Shown: positions 53,560 through 63,070, counted from the first letter of the stretch. The stretch: DNA of 64,000 bases from Butyrivibrio proteoclasticus B316 (GCF_000145035.1 NC_014387.1:650441-714440); one strand, 5' to 3'. Numbers and translations: made by a program. The notes: a model not told the origin generated them from the letters alone.

Positions 53560-55608
53560 ATGAGTGAAATGGATTATAAGTCAGCCTATGAGCGTGAAAA
53601 ACTAAAGAGCGCAGATTTGGCTGAGAGGATTGCAGAGCTTGAGGATAAGAATCAGGAACTGCAGTTTAAACTGGACAGGATCAAGAATAACCCAATCTGG
53701 AAGGCAAGTACTCCTGCCAGAAATGCGATGCACTGGGTTATAAGACAGAGAGACAGAGTGAGAAACCAGGGATCTCTTCGCGGAGTTGTAGCCAAGATCA
53801 AGTACAAGCAGATTGAGAAAAAAGCTATGACTCATTATGGAACTGAGAGTTTTCCAAGTGAAGAGACGAGGAAGGCTCAGGAAAGTGCTGTATTTGAGAA
53901 AATGCCGCTGATTTCTATTTTGGTTCCTCTTTATAACACACCTGAGAAGTTTCTGCGTGACATGATAGAGTCTGTAATAGCTCAGACTTATTCAAACTGG
54001 CAGTTGTGCCTGGCAGATGGCTCAGATGCTGAGCATATTGAGCTTGTCAGCAGGATTGTCAGGGAATATCAGGAAAAAGAAAAAAGTTTCAGAAATGGCG
54101 GAAGAATCTGTTACATGAAGCTTGAGAAGAATGAAGGTATATCTGGAAATACCAACCATTGTCTTGAAATGGCAGAGGGTGAGTATATAGGTCTTTTCGA
54201 TCATGATGATATTCTTCATCCAGAGGTTCTGTACTGGTATGTTAAGGCAATAAATGAGGAAAATGCAGATTATATCTACTGCGATGAGACTACCTTCAAG
54301 GGTGATGACATCAACAAGATGATCACAATGCATTTTAAGCCTGACTATGCAATTGATAATTTAAGGGCAAATAATTATATCTGCCATTTCAGTGTATTTA
54401 AGAGAACTCTTTTAGATGGTACAGAGCTCTTTAGGACCAAGTTTGATGGCAGCCAGGATCATGACATGATACTGAGGCTTACAGACAGGGCTGAGCATAT
54501 TGTTCACGTGCCTAAGCTTTTGTACTATTGGAGATCTCATGCAGGAAGCGTGGCTTCCGATATCAATGCCAAGCCTTATGCGATAGATGCAGCCAAAGGT
54601 GCAGTTGCTGATCATTTGAGGCGCCATGGATATGATCACTTCAAGATTACCAGCACAAGAGCTTTTGAGACGATCTTTAAGATCACCTATGAAGTTATGG
54701 GAACACCCAAGATTTCAATTGTGATCCCTAATTGTGAACATGCAGAAGACCTAAGGAGATGCATAAGCTCAATTTATGAGAAGTCTGTCTATGACAATTA
54801 TGAGATCATTGTTGTAGAAAACGGCAGCACCGGCTCAGAGATCAAAGGTTATTATGAGGAGCTTAAGACCGGCTCGCTCAAGGACATCGTCAAAGTCGTT
54901 GATTTCTATGAAAATGGTGCACACTTAAATGCGGATGGTTCTAAACCGCCATTTAACTATTCTGCTGTAGTTAATTACGGTGTTCAGCATAGTGACGGAG
55001 AGTATATTATTCTCCTTAATAATGACACACAGGTTATTACAGTTAACTGGATGGAAGAACTACTCATGTACGCTCAGAGGGCTGATGTAGGCGCTGTCGG
55101 CGGTAAGCTTTACTTCCCTGACCGCAAGATCCAGCATGCAGGTGTTGTTCTCAAGCTGGGTGCTCATCGCACTGCAGGACATTCTCATTATGGACAGGCA
55201 GGAATGAACTTAGGATACATGGGAAGACTGTGCTACGCTCAGGATGTGAGTGCTGTTACAGGAGCCTGTCTTATGATCAGCCGTGCCAAGTACGATGAAG
55301 TAGGAGGCCTTGATGAGGGCTTTGCTGTAAGCCTAAATGACGTTGACTTCTGCTTGAAGCTTAGAGAAAAAGGCTATCTTAATGTCTTTACACCATTTGC
55401 TGAATTGTTCCATTATGAGTCACTTTCAAGAGGACTTGATCTGGAAGGTAAGAACGCGGAGCGCTATGAAAAAGAGTCAGAGCACTTCAGGAGCAAATGG
55501 AAAGAGGTTCTGGATAAGGGAGACCCATATTACAACCCGAACTTCTCACTTGACCGCAGCGATTTCTCACTGAATGTTGAGGGATACTCAAGCCTCAGAA
55601 CTCAGTAA
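53560..55608 (+). CDS. tandem-domain GT2 glycosyltransferase with coiled-coil N-terminus
   Basis: The 682-residue protein starts with a coiled coil (~15-45) and a basic segment. The first GT2 domain covers ~115-375 (ISILVPLYNTPEKFLRDMIE, GLFDHDDILHPE as metal motif, GSQDHDMILRL). The second covers ~385-660 (ISIVIPNCEHAEDLRRC, IIVVENGS, LLNNDTQVI, SLNDVDFCLKLREKGY). Two active-looking domains suggest a bifunctional enzyme that adds two linkages in turn, as in polymerising GT2 enzymes of ABC-exported glycans. CAGGAG precedes the start 23 bases after the previous gene. Residues of the first domain are closely similar to those of the 57598 protein. Confidence 0.88.
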   Translation: MSEMDYKSAYEREKLKSADLAERIAELEDKNQELQFKLDRIKNNPIWKASTPARNAMHWVIRQRDRVRNQGSLRGVVAKIKYKQIEKKAMTHYGTESFPSEETRKAQESAVFEKMPLISILVPLYNTPEKFLRDMIESVIAQTYSNWQLCLADGSDAEHIELVSRIVREYQEKEKSFRNGGRICYMKLEKNEGISGNTNHCLEMAEGEYIGLFDHDDILHPEVLYWYVKAINEENADYIYCDETTFKGDDINKMITMHFKPDYAIDNLRANNYICHFSVFKRTLLDGTELFRTKFDGSQDHDMILRLTDRAEHIVHVPKLLYYWRSHAGSVASDINAKPYAIDAAKGAVADHLRRHGYDHFKITSTRAFETIFKITYEVMGTPKISIVIPNCEHAEDLRRCISSIYEKSVYDNYEIIVVENGSTGSEIKGYYEELKTGSLKDIVKVVDFYENGAHLNADGSKPPFNYSAVVNYGVQHSDGEYIILLNNDTQVITVNWMEELLMYAQRADVGAVGGKLYFPDRKIQHAGVVLKLGAHRTAGHSHYGQAGMNLGYMGRLCYAQDVSAVTGACLMISRAKYDEVGGLDEGFAVSLNDVDFCLKLREKGYLNVFTPFAELFHYESLSRGLDLEGKNAERYEKESEHFRSKWKEVLDKGDPYYNPNFSLDRSDFSLNVEGYSSLRTQ

Positions 55609-55633
55609 AATATGGGGATAAGAGTTATAAGTG

Positions 55634-55683
55634 TTATCAGGACAGGCCAAGTACCGGTGAAGGGTTACTGATAAATGGCCTGT
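55634..55683 (+). promoter_or_regulatory. interleaved pairing region upstream of phosphoglucomutase
   Basis: TTATCAG (55634-55640) pairs with CTGATAA (55668-55674), and ACAGGCCA (55642-55649) pairs with TGGCCTGT (55676-55683). The two stems interleave, so they exclude each other or form a pseudoknot. The single-base joints make a classical H-type knot sterically difficult. A TATAAT lies just downstream at 55692-55697. No known riboswitch class was recognised. Confidence 0.5.
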
Positions 55684-55711
55684 ATATATGATATAATCTA
55701 TCTTATGATAT

Positions 55712-55738
55712 AGATGTCAAAACATAATTTTGACATCT
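55712..55738. promoter_or_regulatory. perfect inverted repeat upstream of phosphoglucomutase
   Basis: AGATGTCAAAA (55712-55722) and TTTTGACATCT (55728-55738) are perfectly complementary, 11 bp with a 5-base CATAA loop. The right arm contains TTGACA. It could be an operator or an RNA hairpin, about 90 bases before the start codon. Confidence 0.6.
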
Positions 55739-55827
55739 GCATCATCTTGTATGGGAAATGAATATAGGAAAATGATATCAGTGTATATTTGATTACAGAT
55801 ATCTTAAATAACGAGGAGGATAAAATA

Positions 55828-57567
55828 ATGAGTGATGCTAAGAAACAGCTTGAATACTGGCTTGGTGATTCATATTTTGATGAGGAGACCAAGCAGGAAC
55901 TTCTTTCTATCAGAAATGATGAGGCAGAAGTAGAGGATAGATTTTACAGAGAGCTTGAGTTTGGTACCGGCGGACTTCGTGGTGTTATCGGAGCAGGTAC
56001 TAACAGAATGAATAAATACACAGTTCGTAAGGCTTCACAGGGTCTTGCTAACTATATCAAGAAAAATGGTGGTGCTGACGCAGCAAAGAGAGGTGTTGCT
56101 ATTTCTTTTGACTGCAGAAAGTTTTCTCCTGAATTTGCCGATGAGACAGCACTTTGCCTTGCAGCTAACGGAATCAAGGCATATGTAAGTGATATTCTTC
56201 GTCCTACACCGGAGCTTTCTTTTGCACTCAGAGAGTTTGGATGTATTGCAGGTGTAATGATCACTGCTTCTCATAATCCGCCTGAGTACAACGGATACAA
56301 GGTATACTGGGAGGATGGCGCTCAGATCACACCACCTCATGATACAGGAATCATTTCAGAGGTAATGGCAATTACTGATTACCATGATGTTAAGACTATG
56401 TCCAAGGAAGATGCTATTGCAGCAGGACTTTATGTATCCTTTGGCGAAGAAATCGATGATAAGTATATGGTTGAGCTCAAGAAGCAGATCATCCACAAGG
56501 ATGTTATCGATGAGATGGCTGATAAGTTTACAATCGTTTATTCACCATTCCATGGAACAGGTAACCTTCCTGTCAGACGTGTTCTCAAAGAGCTTGGCTT
56601 TAAGAATGTATTCGTAGTTCCTGAGCAGGAGCTTCCTGATCCTGAGTTTACAACACTTGCATATCCTAACCCTGAGGATCCTAAGGCTTTCGAACTTGCT
56701 CTTAAGCTTGCCAAGGAGAAGGATGCTGATATCGTTCTTGCTACAGATCCTGATGCTGACAGACTTGGTATCTATGCTAAAGATAACAAGACAGGCGAAT
56801 ATGTAGCATTTACAGGTAATATGTCAGGAATGCTCATCGGAGATTATATTCTTCGTGAGAGACAGGCTACAGGCACAATGCCGGCTAATCCTGCATTTGT
56901 TACAACTATTGTTACTACAAACATGGCCAGAGTCGTTGCTGAGAAATATGGCCTTCATTATATCGAAGTACTTACAGGATTTAAGTACATCGGTGAGCAG
57001 ATCAAGCTGTTTGAGCAGAATGGCCAGTCTCACAACTATGTATTTGGTCTTGAGGAGTCTTATGGATGTCTTGCAGGAACACATGCAAGAGATAAGGATG
57101 CTGTTGTTGCAGTTATGATGCTGTGCGAGCTTGCTGCTTTCTACAAGAAGCAGGGCAAGAGCGTATGGGATGCCATGATCGACATGTACGAGGAGTACGG
57201 CTATTACAAGGAAGGCCAGTATTCAATCACTATGAAGGGCAAAGAGGGTGCTGAACAGATCGCCGCACTTATGGACAGACTTCGCAGCAATCCTCCTAAG
57301 GAATTTGGTTCATTCAAGGTAGTGGAGTTCAGAGATTACAAGACAGGCAAGACTCTTGATATGGCTACCGGCAAGGAAGGACAGACAGGGCTTCCTACAT
57401 CAAACGTTCTGTACTTTGCTCTTGATAACGATGCATGGTGCTGCGCAAGACCTTCAGGAACAGAGCCTAAGATCAAGTTCTACATGGGCGTTAAGGGAAC
57501 AGGACTTGAGGATGCTGACAAGCTTCAGAAAGAACTTACAGATGCTGTAAAGGCTGTAATTGGCTGA
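55828..57567 (+). CDS. phosphoglucomutase/phosphomannomutase family protein
   Basis: The start at 55828 (MSDAKKQLEYWLGD) has GAGGAGG eight bases upstream; an upstream ATG at 55789 is less likely. The 579-residue protein has GTGGLRGVIGAGTNRMN, ITASHNPPEYNGYK with the phosphoserine, ATDPDADRLGIY as the metal-binding loop and RPSGTEPKIKFYMG for phosphate binding. Its length matches Firmicutes PgcA/YbbT-type phosphoglucomutases. It interconverts glucose 6-phosphate and glucose 1-phosphate, feeding RfbA and UDP-glucose synthesis. The 219-base region upstream has its own structured signals, so it may be regulated apart from the glycan genes. Confidence 0.92.
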   Translation: MSDAKKQLEYWLGDSYFDEETKQELLSIRNDEAEVEDRFYRELEFGTGGLRGVIGAGTNRMNKYTVRKASQGLANYIKKNGGADAAKRGVAISFDCRKFSPEFADETALCLAANGIKAYVSDILRPTPELSFALREFGCIAGVMITASHNPPEYNGYKVYWEDGAQITPPHDTGIISEVMAITDYHDVKTMSKEDAIAAGLYVSFGEEIDDKYMVELKKQIIHKDVIDEMADKFTIVYSPFHGTGNLPVRRVLKELGFKNVFVVPEQELPDPEFTTLAYPNPEDPKAFELALKLAKEKDADIVLATDPDADRLGIYAKDNKTGEYVAFTGNMSGMLIGDYILRERQATGTMPANPAFVTTIVTTNMARVVAEKYGLHYIEVLTGFKYIGEQIKLFEQNGQSHNYVFGLEESYGCLAGTHARDKDAVVAVMMLCELAAFYKKQGKSVWDAMIDMYEEYGYYKEGQYSITMKGKEGAEQIAALMDRLRSNPPKEFGSFKVVEFRDYKTGKTLDMATGKEGQTGLPTSNVLYFALDNDAWCCARPSGTEPKIKFYMGVKGTGLEDADKLQKELTDAVKAVIG

Positions 57568-57597
57568 GAATAATAGCTTATTAAGCGAGGAATATTT

Positions 57598-59049
57598 ATG
57601 GGTATAAGAAATGCGGTCCGCAAGACAATTGCATATCAGAAACGCAATGGTACAAGGGCCGCATTTTTTGCTGCCCTTGAACGTGTTTCAGACAACATTA
57701 AAGATAAATATGATTATGTACCTCTTTCTGAAGAGGTGCTTCAGGAACAGAAGCGGGAGTACAAGCTCCTTGCTGAGGCGGGGAACTGCGTAAGATTTAG
57801 TATAGTAGTTCCTCTTTTTAATACTCCGGAGAAATATCTCAAGGAGATGATTGATTCTGTTATAGCTCAGACCTATGGAAACTGGGAACTGGTTCTTGCT
57901 GATGCTTCACTTGGCACTTCAGATGTTGCAAGGGAATATGCAGATGAGGACCCGAGGATCAAGTACTATCATCTGGATAAGAATGATGGGATATCCGAGA
58001 ATACTAACAGAGGGCTTGAGAAAGCTCAGGGAGACTATATAGGTCTTTTGGATCACGATGATATTCTGACACCTGATGCTCTTTATGAAATGTCGCGTGT
58101 TATCAGAAAGAGTATGAAACAGAACAAATTATCAAGATATCAGGACTGTCCGGTTCGTCTGATCTATTCTGATGAAGATAAATATGATGGCGATAGAAAC
58201 AGCTATTTTGAGCATAATCCCAAGCCATCTTTTAATATGGACTATCTCATGTCCAACAATTATATCTGCCATTTTACTGTGATGAGGTCAGATGTTATAA
58301 AGCGTCTCAAGCTTCGCTCAAAATATGACGGAGCTCAGGATTTTGACTTATTCCTCAGAGCTACAGCAGAGGCCACTCTTGAAATGCCTATGGCCTCCGG
58401 GCAGATAGTACATATAGGAAAGGTTTTGTACCACTGGAGGTGTCATAAGAATTCTACGGCAGCTAATCCTGCAAGTAAGACTTACGCTTATGAAGCAGGC
58501 AAGAATGCCTTGGCGGATCTTATGAAAAGATATGGTATAAGTGCTGAGGTTGAGCCGTTGCAGCACTTGGGCTTTTACCGCATAAATTATGTACCTGATA
58601 TCTTTGCCGGAAGGAGAGATGTGGGCTGCATAGGAGGTAAGATCCTCAGCAAAAGAGGCAGGATTGTTGGTGGGGCATATGCCAAGGATAAAACATTGAT
58701 GTATGCTAATCTTCCTGAAGGCTATAGCGGCGGAATTCAGCACAGGGCTGTTCTTCAGCAGGATTGTGCAGCGGTTGATATCAGATGCCTTTCTGTGAGA
58801 CCGGAGCTCATCCCACTTTATGAGCAGGTCACCGGTATCAAATATGAAGATAAGTTTCATGAAGCCTTATCTCAAGCTAAGTTGAGTAAAGAGGCAGGTA
58901 AGCACGCTTCCTGGCAGGCTGCGGATGACAGATTCATCTCTTTTAACCAGGAAGAGATAGTAGAACTCAGCTATAGATTATGTGAAGAAATTAGGAAAAA
59001 GGGCTATAGGGTTGTGTGGGACCCAAGGGCTGTTCAGAGGATTGATTGA
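57598..59049 (+). CDS. GT2 glycosyltransferase
   Basis: The 483-residue protein has a basic N-terminal helix region and a GT2 domain from about residue 65 (FSIVVPLFNTPEKYLKEMID, LVLADASLG, GLLDHDDILTPD, GAQDFDLFLRA). Its first half closely tracks the first GT domain of the 53560 protein. From about residue 340 a shorter, degenerate second domain (GCIGGKILSKRGRIVGG) lacks the nucleotide-binding opening, so this looks like a two-domain enzyme that lost part of its second half. GCGAGGAA precedes the start, and the stop overlaps the next gene as TGATG. Confidence 0.85.
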   Translation: MGIRNAVRKTIAYQKRNGTRAAFFAALERVSDNIKDKYDYVPLSEEVLQEQKREYKLLAEAGNCVRFSIVVPLFNTPEKYLKEMIDSVIAQTYGNWELVLADASLGTSDVAREYADEDPRIKYYHLDKNDGISENTNRGLEKAQGDYIGLLDHDDILTPDALYEMSRVIRKSMKQNKLSRYQDCPVRLIYSDEDKYDGDRNSYFEHNPKPSFNMDYLMSNNYICHFTVMRSDVIKRLKLRSKYDGAQDFDLFLRATAEATLEMPMASGQIVHIGKVLYHWRCHKNSTAANPASKTYAYEAGKNALADLMKRYGISAEVEPLQHLGFYRINYVPDIFAGRRDVGCIGGKILSKRGRIVGGAYAKDKTLMYANLPEGYSGGIQHRAVLQQDCAAVDIRCLSVRPELIPLYEQVTGIKYEDKFHEALSQAKLSKEAGKHASWQAADDRFISFNQEEIVELSYRLCEEIRKKGYRVVWDPRAVQRID

Positions 59050-60008
59050 TGGAAACTGTTGCGGTCATAATTCCGAATTATAACGGACAAAAGTATCTGG
59101 GTGATTGCTTAAAAAGTCTTAGAAAGCAGTCATTTCAGGACTTTAAAGTTATCATGGTGGATAATGGATCCTCTGATGGGAGTATTTCTGTAGTTAAAAG
59201 AGATTTCCCGGAGGTTCAGATAATAGGCCTTTCAGATAATACAGGATTTGCAAATGCTGTGAATGTCGGCATTAAAGAGACCGGAGCTAAATATGTGTTT
59301 CTTTTGAATAATGATACTGTATGCGAAGAGGGCGTTATAGAAGCCCTTGTGAAGGTTCTTGATAAAAAGAAATCTGTATTTAGTGTTCAGGCCAAGATGC
59401 TTCAGATAAAGGAACCACATCTTATTGACGATGCAGGAGACTATTACTGCGCACTTGGCTGGGCCTTTGCGCCTTCCAAGGATAAGGACAATTCCAGGTA
59501 TTCCAGAAGAATAAATGTAACAAGCGCCTGTGCAGGTGCTGCCATGTACAGAAGAGAAGTGTTTGAGGAAATCGGATACTTTGATGAAGCGCACTTCTGC
59601 TATCTGGAAGATGTTGATGTAGGCTATAGGGCAAGATTATATGGGTATGACAATGTGATGGAACCGGGGGCGATAGTCTATCATGTTGGAAGCGGCAGCA
59701 GTGGTTCAAGGCACAATGCATTTAAGGTTGAATTAACTGCAGCTAATAACTTATACTTTATCTATAAAAACATGAATGCCCTCCAGATAATAATAAATCT
59801 TCCATTATTTCTGGCAGGTGTTATAATTAAGCATATTTTCTATGTGAGAAAAGGGTTGGGGAAGGCTCATTTACGAGGCCTTTCTAAAGGATTTTCCAAG
59901 ATTATTACTAATTCAGATAAAAGAGTCAGGTTCGGCGGCAGACAGATTGTAAATAGCCTTTGGCTGCAGCTTGAACTATGGGCTAACTGCGTGAGGCGTC
60001 TTCAGTAG
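59049..60008 (+). CDS. GT2 glycosyltransferase, WbbL/rhamnosyltransferase-like
   Basis: ATG 59049 overlaps the previous stop. The 319-residue protein has VAVIIPNYNGQKYLGDCLKS, IMVDNGSSDGS, NTGFANAVNVGI, FLLNNDT as the metal motif and YLEDVDVGYRARLYGY, the pattern of WbbL-type rhamnosyltransferases. LIDDAGDYY and VYHVGSGSSG are further hallmarks. A hydrophobic segment at about 240-260 may attach it to the membrane. It lies directly before the second initiating sugar transferase, so it may add an early rhamnose to that lipid-linked primer. Confidence 0.85.
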   Translation: METVAVIIPNYNGQKYLGDCLKSLRKQSFQDFKVIMVDNGSSDGSISVVKRDFPEVQIIGLSDNTGFANAVNVGIKETGAKYVFLLNNDTVCEEGVIEALVKVLDKKKSVFSVQAKMLQIKEPHLIDDAGDYYCALGWAFAPSKDKDNSRYSRRINVTSACAGAAMYRREVFEEIGYFDEAHFCYLEDVDVGYRARLYGYDNVMEPGAIVYHVGSGSSGSRHNAFKVELTAANNLYFIYKNMNALQIIINLPLFLAGVIIKHIFYVRKGLGKAHLRGLSKGFSKIITNSDKRVRFGGRQIVNSLWLQLELWANCVRRLQ

Positions 60009-60030
60009 TCCTGTGACTTGGGGCATATAG

Positions 60031-61437
60031 ATGATCAAAGACAACCAGACACATTTGAATAGGGCACATGTTGTGGTGGACGGGCTGCTTGTTGCCGGTT
60101 CTTACATGTTGTCATATTATATCAAGTTCGAGTCATTTATCGGCGACAGAAATCCAGCTGGTCACCTTGCGATGGAGACCTACTTTTCTGCGCTGTATTT
60201 TTTGGTGCCCGGATTTCTTTTTCTGTATTATCTTGTAAATCTGTATACATCCCGAAGAGCGCTCAAGCTATGGGATGAATTTGTTGATATAGTTCAGGCT
60301 AATATTGTGGGTGTGATCGGGTTCTACGTAATACTGTTCATGCTCAAGCAGAACGACTTCTCGCGAACCATGATCGCCATCTTTGCGATAATAAATGTGA
60401 TAGTTACGACTATAGCACATGGTCTTCTTCGTAAGTTTCTCAGGTATATCAGGAAAAAAGGTTATAATATCAAGCATATTCTACTGGTTGGATATTCAAG
60501 GGCTGCGGAAGGATATATCAGCAGGATACTTGAGAATCCTCAATGGGGATATGATGTAGCGGGTATTCTTGATGATTTTGTGCCGGTGGATACCAGCTAT
60601 CACGGCGTCAAGGTTGTCGGCAAGATAGACCAGCTCGGCGATTATCTTGCAAACGGAGGATATGATGAGATCACTATCACACTTCCATTGAATGATTACG
60701 ACAGGCTTGAAGAGCTCGTTGCCCAGTGTGAGAAATCCGGTGTTCATACCAAGTTTATTCCGGATTATTCATCTCTTTTCCCGAGTAATCCGTATACTGA
60801 GGATGTTCAGGGACTTCCTGTTATCAATATCAGGTATGTGCCGCTCACTAATTCCTTTAACAGAATGTCCAAGAGACTGGTTGATATAGTTGGTTCGCTT
60901 CTTGCAATCATTCTTTTTTCACCGGTTATGCTGGCTGCGGCTATTGCTGTTAAGGCGACCAGTAAAGGACCTATAATCTACAAGCAGGAGAGGATAGGGC
61001 TTAACGGCGAGCCATTTATGATGTACAAGTTCAGGACTATGAAGGTTCAGTCAGAAGCTGAGGAAAAGAAAGGCTGGACAACCAAGAATGACCCTAGAGT
61101 TACAAAGGTTGGAGCTCTTCTGAGAAAGACAAGTATCGATGAGATGCCTCAGTTCTTTAACATTTTCTTTGGCAAGATGAGTCTTGTAGGGCCGAGGCCT
61201 GAAAGACCTCAGTTTGTTGAGAAGTTCAAGGAACAGATTCCAAGGTATATGGTCAAGCATCAGGTAAGACCCGGACTTACAGGCTGGGCACAGATCAATG
61301 GATACAGGGGCGATACTTCGATCAGGAAGAGAATTGACTATGATATTTATTATATAGAGAACTGGTCTATGACTTTTGATATGAAGATAATACTGGGAAC
61401 TATCAGATATGGCTTCGTAAATAAAAATGCTTATTGA
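60031..61437 (+). CDS. initiating undecaprenyl-phosphate sugar transferase, second copy (WcaJ-like)
   Basis: The 468-residue protein has five N-terminal membrane segments and a Rossmann-like centre (ILLVGYSRAAEGYISRI). From about residue 280 comes a sugar transferase domain with KRLVDIVGSLLAIILF, GPIIYKQERIGLNGEPF, YKFRTMKVQSEAEE, KTSIDEMPQFFNIFFGKMS and VGPRPERPQFV. The PRPE and TSIDEMPQ variants fit undecaprenyl-phosphate glucose phosphotransferases. It would prime a polymer with hexose 1-phosphate independently of the 8152 enzyme. TTGGGG lies before the start, and a strong terminator follows 50 bases after the stop. Confidence 0.92.
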   Translation: MIKDNQTHLNRAHVVVDGLLVAGSYMLSYYIKFESFIGDRNPAGHLAMETYFSALYFLVPGFLFLYYLVNLYTSRRALKLWDEFVDIVQANIVGVIGFYVILFMLKQNDFSRTMIAIFAIINVIVTTIAHGLLRKFLRYIRKKGYNIKHILLVGYSRAAEGYISRILENPQWGYDVAGILDDFVPVDTSYHGVKVVGKIDQLGDYLANGGYDEITITLPLNDYDRLEELVAQCEKSGVHTKFIPDYSSLFPSNPYTEDVQGLPVINIRYVPLTNSFNRMSKRLVDIVGSLLAIILFSPVMLAAAIAVKATSKGPIIYKQERIGLNGEPFMMYKFRTMKVQSEAEEKKGWTTKNDPRVTKVGALLRKTSIDEMPQFFNIFFGKMSLVGPRPERPQFVEKFKEQIPRYMVKHQVRPGLTGWAQINGYRGDTSIRKRIDYDIYYIENWSMTFDMKIILGTIRYGFVNKNAY

Positions 61438-61486
61438 CCGGTCGTCAAAGATTTCTTGTATAATTTGAATAGTTGTGGCAAAATGT

Positions 61487-61524
61487 AAGGTGGTGTGAAA
61501 TTGTCATACCACCTTTTCTTTTTT
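61487..61524 (+). terminator. Rho-independent terminator after the second sugar transferase
   Basis: AAGGTGGTGTG (61487-61497) pairs with CATACCACCTT (61505-61515), 11 bp with one G-T and a 7-base loop, followed by TTTTCTTTTTT. It separates the sugar transferase from the LCP gene. Confidence 0.85.
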
Positions 61525-61609
61525 AGGAAATGAATTATGGCTAGGCTTGGTGGCTGTGTTATTAGAAAGTCATACAAGCAACATTTATTTTTGTTGGGAG
61601 GATTTTTAA

Positions 61610-63004
61610 ATGGGAAATCGTGACGACGAGTACTACGATAGAGATGACAGAAGACCATCTCAGAGAAGTTCAAGAGACGATAGATACAGGGACAACAGAG
61701 ATAGTAGAGACAGTAGACGCAGAGATGACTACTACGAGGATGACTATGATTATGATGACAGACCTGCTCGCAGAAGATCATCAGAATCATCAAGAAGCTC
61801 TTCAAGTAGCAGAAACGGATCAAGAAGTGCATCAGGCAGCAGAAGTGCTTCATACGGTTCATCGAGAAGCTCATCCGGTAGAACATCTTCTGGAAGAAAT
61901 TCTTCATCAAGATCAGGAAGATCTTCAGGAAATGGCGGATCAAGAGGCGGCAGGAAAAAGAAGAATCAGAAGCTTGGAATTATTCTTGTTTTAGCAGAAG
62001 TTGCTGTAGCATGCGTTTTATTATTTGTAGCATACCAGGTGTTCTTCAAGGTTGACGTTACCAAGGTTGGTAAGGTTAACATGAATGAAGAAGTGATCAA
62101 TAAGAGTATCAGTGAGACGGTAGCAGAGAACAAAGAGATGAAGGGCTATACCAACATAGCGCTCTTTGGCGTTGACTCACGTGAGGGAGAACTTACCAAG
62201 AAGACCAGAACAGATACGATCATCATTGCTTCTATCAACAATGATACAGGTGCAGTTAAGCTTTGCTCAGTTTATCGTGATACATATCTTAACCTTAGTA
62301 ATGATGAGTACACAAAGTGTAATGCGGCTTATGCAGAAGGCGGTCCTGAGCAGGCTATTTCAATGCTCAACATGAACCTTGATATGGATATTGCAGACTT
62401 TATCACTATCGGATTCAGAGGACTTACAGATGTAGTTGATGCTCTTGGAGGTGTGCCAATCGAGGTAACAGATGCTGAGATATCTCATCTTAATAACTAC
62501 CAGGCTACTATGGCTCAGGAACTCAAGATGGATTACACACCTGTTCAGAGTGCAGGACTTCAGACTCTTAACGGACTTCAGGCTACTGCTTACTGCCGTA
62601 TCAGATATACAGCAGGCGATGACTTCAAACGTGCTGAGAGACAGAGAACAGTACTTATGGCTTGTCTTGACAAGGCCAAGAACATGAGCTATTCACAGCT
62701 TGAGACTGTTGCCAACAAGGCATTTGGAGAGACCTATACTTCACTTGATCTTAGTGAGATTCTTGATCTTCTCAAGAATATTGCCAATTATGAAGTTGTT
62801 GACAATAATGGATTCCCTGAGGAATCAATGCGTGCAACAGGAACAATTGGTAAGAAGGGTAGCTGCGTTGTAGCTGTAGATCTTGAGTCTAATGTTAAGT
62901 GGCTTCACCAGTTCCTTTTCGAGGATTCAGAATATACTGTTTCTGATGATGTTAAGAAGTACAGTGAAAAAATTCATTCTGATACAAGTTCTTATCTTAA
63001 TTAA
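61610..63004 (+). CDS. LytR-CpsA-Psr (LCP) family glycopolymer transferase
   Basis: The 464-residue protein has a cytoplasmic tail of about 122 residues, first Arg/Asp-rich and then Ser/Arg/Gly-rich with a final RKKKNQK cluster. A membrane helix lies at about 123-145. The outer LCP domain starts near residue 180: TNIALFGVDSREGE, KTRTDTIIIASIN with the pyrophosphate-binding Arg/Asp, SVYRDTYL and GFRGLTDVVDALGGVPIEV. LCP enzymes move undecaprenyl-linked polymers onto peptidoglycan. The tail is far longer than usual. GGGAGGA precedes the start, and terminators lie on both sides, so it is a separate transcript. Confidence 0.92.
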   Translation: MGNRDDEYYDRDDRRPSQRSSRDDRYRDNRDSRDSRRRDDYYEDDYDYDDRPARRRSSESSRSSSSSRNGSRSASGSRSASYGSSRSSSGRTSSGRNSSSRSGRSSGNGGSRGGRKKKNQKLGIILVLAEVAVACVLLFVAYQVFFKVDVTKVGKVNMNEEVINKSISETVAENKEMKGYTNIALFGVDSREGELTKKTRTDTIIIASINNDTGAVKLCSVYRDTYLNLSNDEYTKCNAAYAEGGPEQAISMLNMNLDMDIADFITIGFRGLTDVVDALGGVPIEVTDAEISHLNNYQATMAQELKMDYTPVQSAGLQTLNGLQATAYCRIRYTAGDDFKRAERQRTVLMACLDKAKNMSYSQLETVANKAFGETYTSLDLSEILDLLKNIANYEVVDNNGFPEESMRATGTIGKKGSCVVAVDLESNVKWLHQFLFEDSEYTVSDDVKKYSEKIHSDTSSYLN

Positions 63005-63033
63005 CTGAAATTTTTTGCAAAAATTGATAAAAT

Positions 63034-63070
63034 AAAAGGGGCTGGGTTTATATGACCTCGCTCCTTTTTT
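63034..63070 (+). terminator. terminator after the LCP gene
   Basis: AAAAGGGGCTGGG (63034-63046) pairs imperfectly with CCTCGCTCCTTTTTT (63056-63070), with G-T pairs and one mismatch. The six T at the 3' end fit a Rho-independent terminator. Confidence 0.7.
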
